A stretch of DNA of 64,000 nucleotides from Rhynchopus euleeides. Its lineage: Eukaryota > Euglenozoa > Diplonemea > Diplonemida > Diplonemidae. How positions within the stretch are numbered: the stretch's first letter is position 1; each line of letters opens with the position of its first letter. The translations under genes and the position numbers were made by a program. Below the pieces are notes generated by a model that was not told the origin of the DNA, did not search any database, and saw only the letters and a program-made list of their open reading frames with translations. Of this stretch, positions 63,295 to 64,000 are shown piece by piece. The stretch covers positions 1,116,001 to 1,180,000 of the forward strand of contig OY723306.1 in NCBI GenBank assembly GCA_963210315.1, given 5' to 3'.

Positions 63295-64000
63295 CTGCAT
63301 GCGGTACCTGCGGTTCCGGTCCGGATTTTCGTCCGGACCGGTACCGCATTTGAGGGGCAAGAATCTGATTTCCGAGGCCCGGGAATGGTCGCAGTGGCTT
63401 CAAATGGCCAAAAACGTTCAATTTACCCCCCGGAAAAAAAATTCGAAAGGGTCCCCCTATAGAAATCCAGTCAGGACTGCGTGAACCGGTTCTAGAACCG
63501 GTTTGTGAACCGGTTCCAGAACCGGTTCACGAACCGGTTCGTGAACCGGTTCACAAACCGGTTCTAGAACCGGTTCCCGAACCGGTTCGGGAACCGGTTC
63601 TGGGCAAACCGGTTCTCCCGGTTCGCGAACCGGTTTCTGCCAGTTTCTGCATGCGGTACCTGCGGTTCCGGTCCGGATTTTCGTCCGGACCGGTACCGCA
63701 TTTGAGGGGCAAGAATCTGATTTCCGAGGCCCGGGAATGGTCGCAGTGGCTTCAAATGGCCAAAAACGTTCAATTTACCCCCCGGAAAAAAAATTCGAAA
63801 GGGTCCCCCTATAGAAATCCGGTCAGGACTGGGGGAACCGGTTTCAGAACCGGTTCTGGAACCGGTTCCGGAACCGGTTTCAGAACCGGTTCTCGAACCG
63901 GTTCATGAACCGGTTCCGGAACCGGTTCGTGAACCGGTTCTCGAACCGGTTCTGAAACCGGTTCCTGCAAACCGGTTCACGAACCGGTTTTTGCCAGTTT
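63295..64000 (+). repeat. 352-bp satellite with GAACCGGTTC arrays, running off the window
   Basis: A 185-bp segment (63295-63479) recurs at 63647-63831 with one substitution seen. Each is followed by about 165-170 bp of GAACCGGTTC decamers separated by two variable bases (63484-63640, 63836-64000). The window's last bases, GGTTTTTGCCAGTTT, match the end of the first array (GGTTTCTGCCAGTTT) just before the second unit, so a third unit should begin right after the window. The 185-bp part starts with a strong hairpin, GGTCCGGA TTTTCG TCCGGACC. Confidence 0.9.

Noticed and set aside
63480-64000. CRISPR-like array
   Set aside because: Spacers are two bases long, the repeat is a palindromic decamer, and the host is eukaryotic; it is satellite DNA.

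Overview
The window looks like nuclear DNA of a euglenozoan, most likely a diplonemid. Four things in the sequence point there. A 39-nt spliced-leader exon (52964-53002) ends in the euglenozoan SL signature. One gene encodes a paraflagellar-rod-type coiled-coil protein. All ten host genes lie on the + strand, as in kinetoplastid and diplonemid gene clusters, usually behind a pyrimidine tract and AG acceptor. The few cis-introns share a strict GTATG...CAG form. Spacers are long and full of poly-C, poly-G and poly-A tracts, with no long gene-free stretch showing rRNA or tRNA genes.

Layout. 0.9-8.9 kb: an EF-hand-like protein, a small unknown protein, eIF3 subunit J (3 exons) and a Gln-rich CCCH zinc-finger protein (3 exons). 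10.2-12.0 kb: a hAT remnant with a perfect 8-bp target duplication and a TA-flanked MITE. 13.6-16.9 kb: a young 5'-truncated LINE copy (OTU protease plus zinc finger) with a poly(A) tail, between 385-bp direct repeats. 19.4-21.5 kb: a small coiled-coil protein and the V-ATPase proteolipid (3 exons). 24.7-27.4 kb: two back-to-back TA-flanked inverted-repeat elements placed in the pyrimidine tract ahead of the paraflagellar-rod-like gene (27.6-29.1 kb). 30.7-33.6 kb: three adjacent inverted-repeat elements, one holding a LINE tail. 34.1-36.0 kb: a secreted-looking WD40 protein. 37.8-40.8 kb: an ankyrin-DHHC-type membrane protein whose catalytic and zinc residues are gone. 43.4-44.6 kb: a PHO80-type cyclin. 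44.6-52.9 kb: mostly empty spacer with one TA-flanked element. 53.0-60.4 kb: a full-length RLE-type LINE. 61.4-64.0 kb: CCGGTT-rich satellite DNA.

The standout is the 53-60 kb LINE. It starts exactly with a spliced-leader exon, ends in poly(A), and sits between 10-bp target duplications, so the inserted copy was made from a trans-spliced, polyadenylated RNA. Its polyprotein carries an N-terminal OTU-type domain, RT, a restriction-like endonuclease, and two C-terminal OTU plus FYVE-like-finger modules, the first of which has lost its catalytic residues. The host genes (translation, vacuolar proton pumping, flagellum, cell cycle, membrane signalling) do not form a pathway; their shared strand and signals suggest common transcription and SL trans-splicing.
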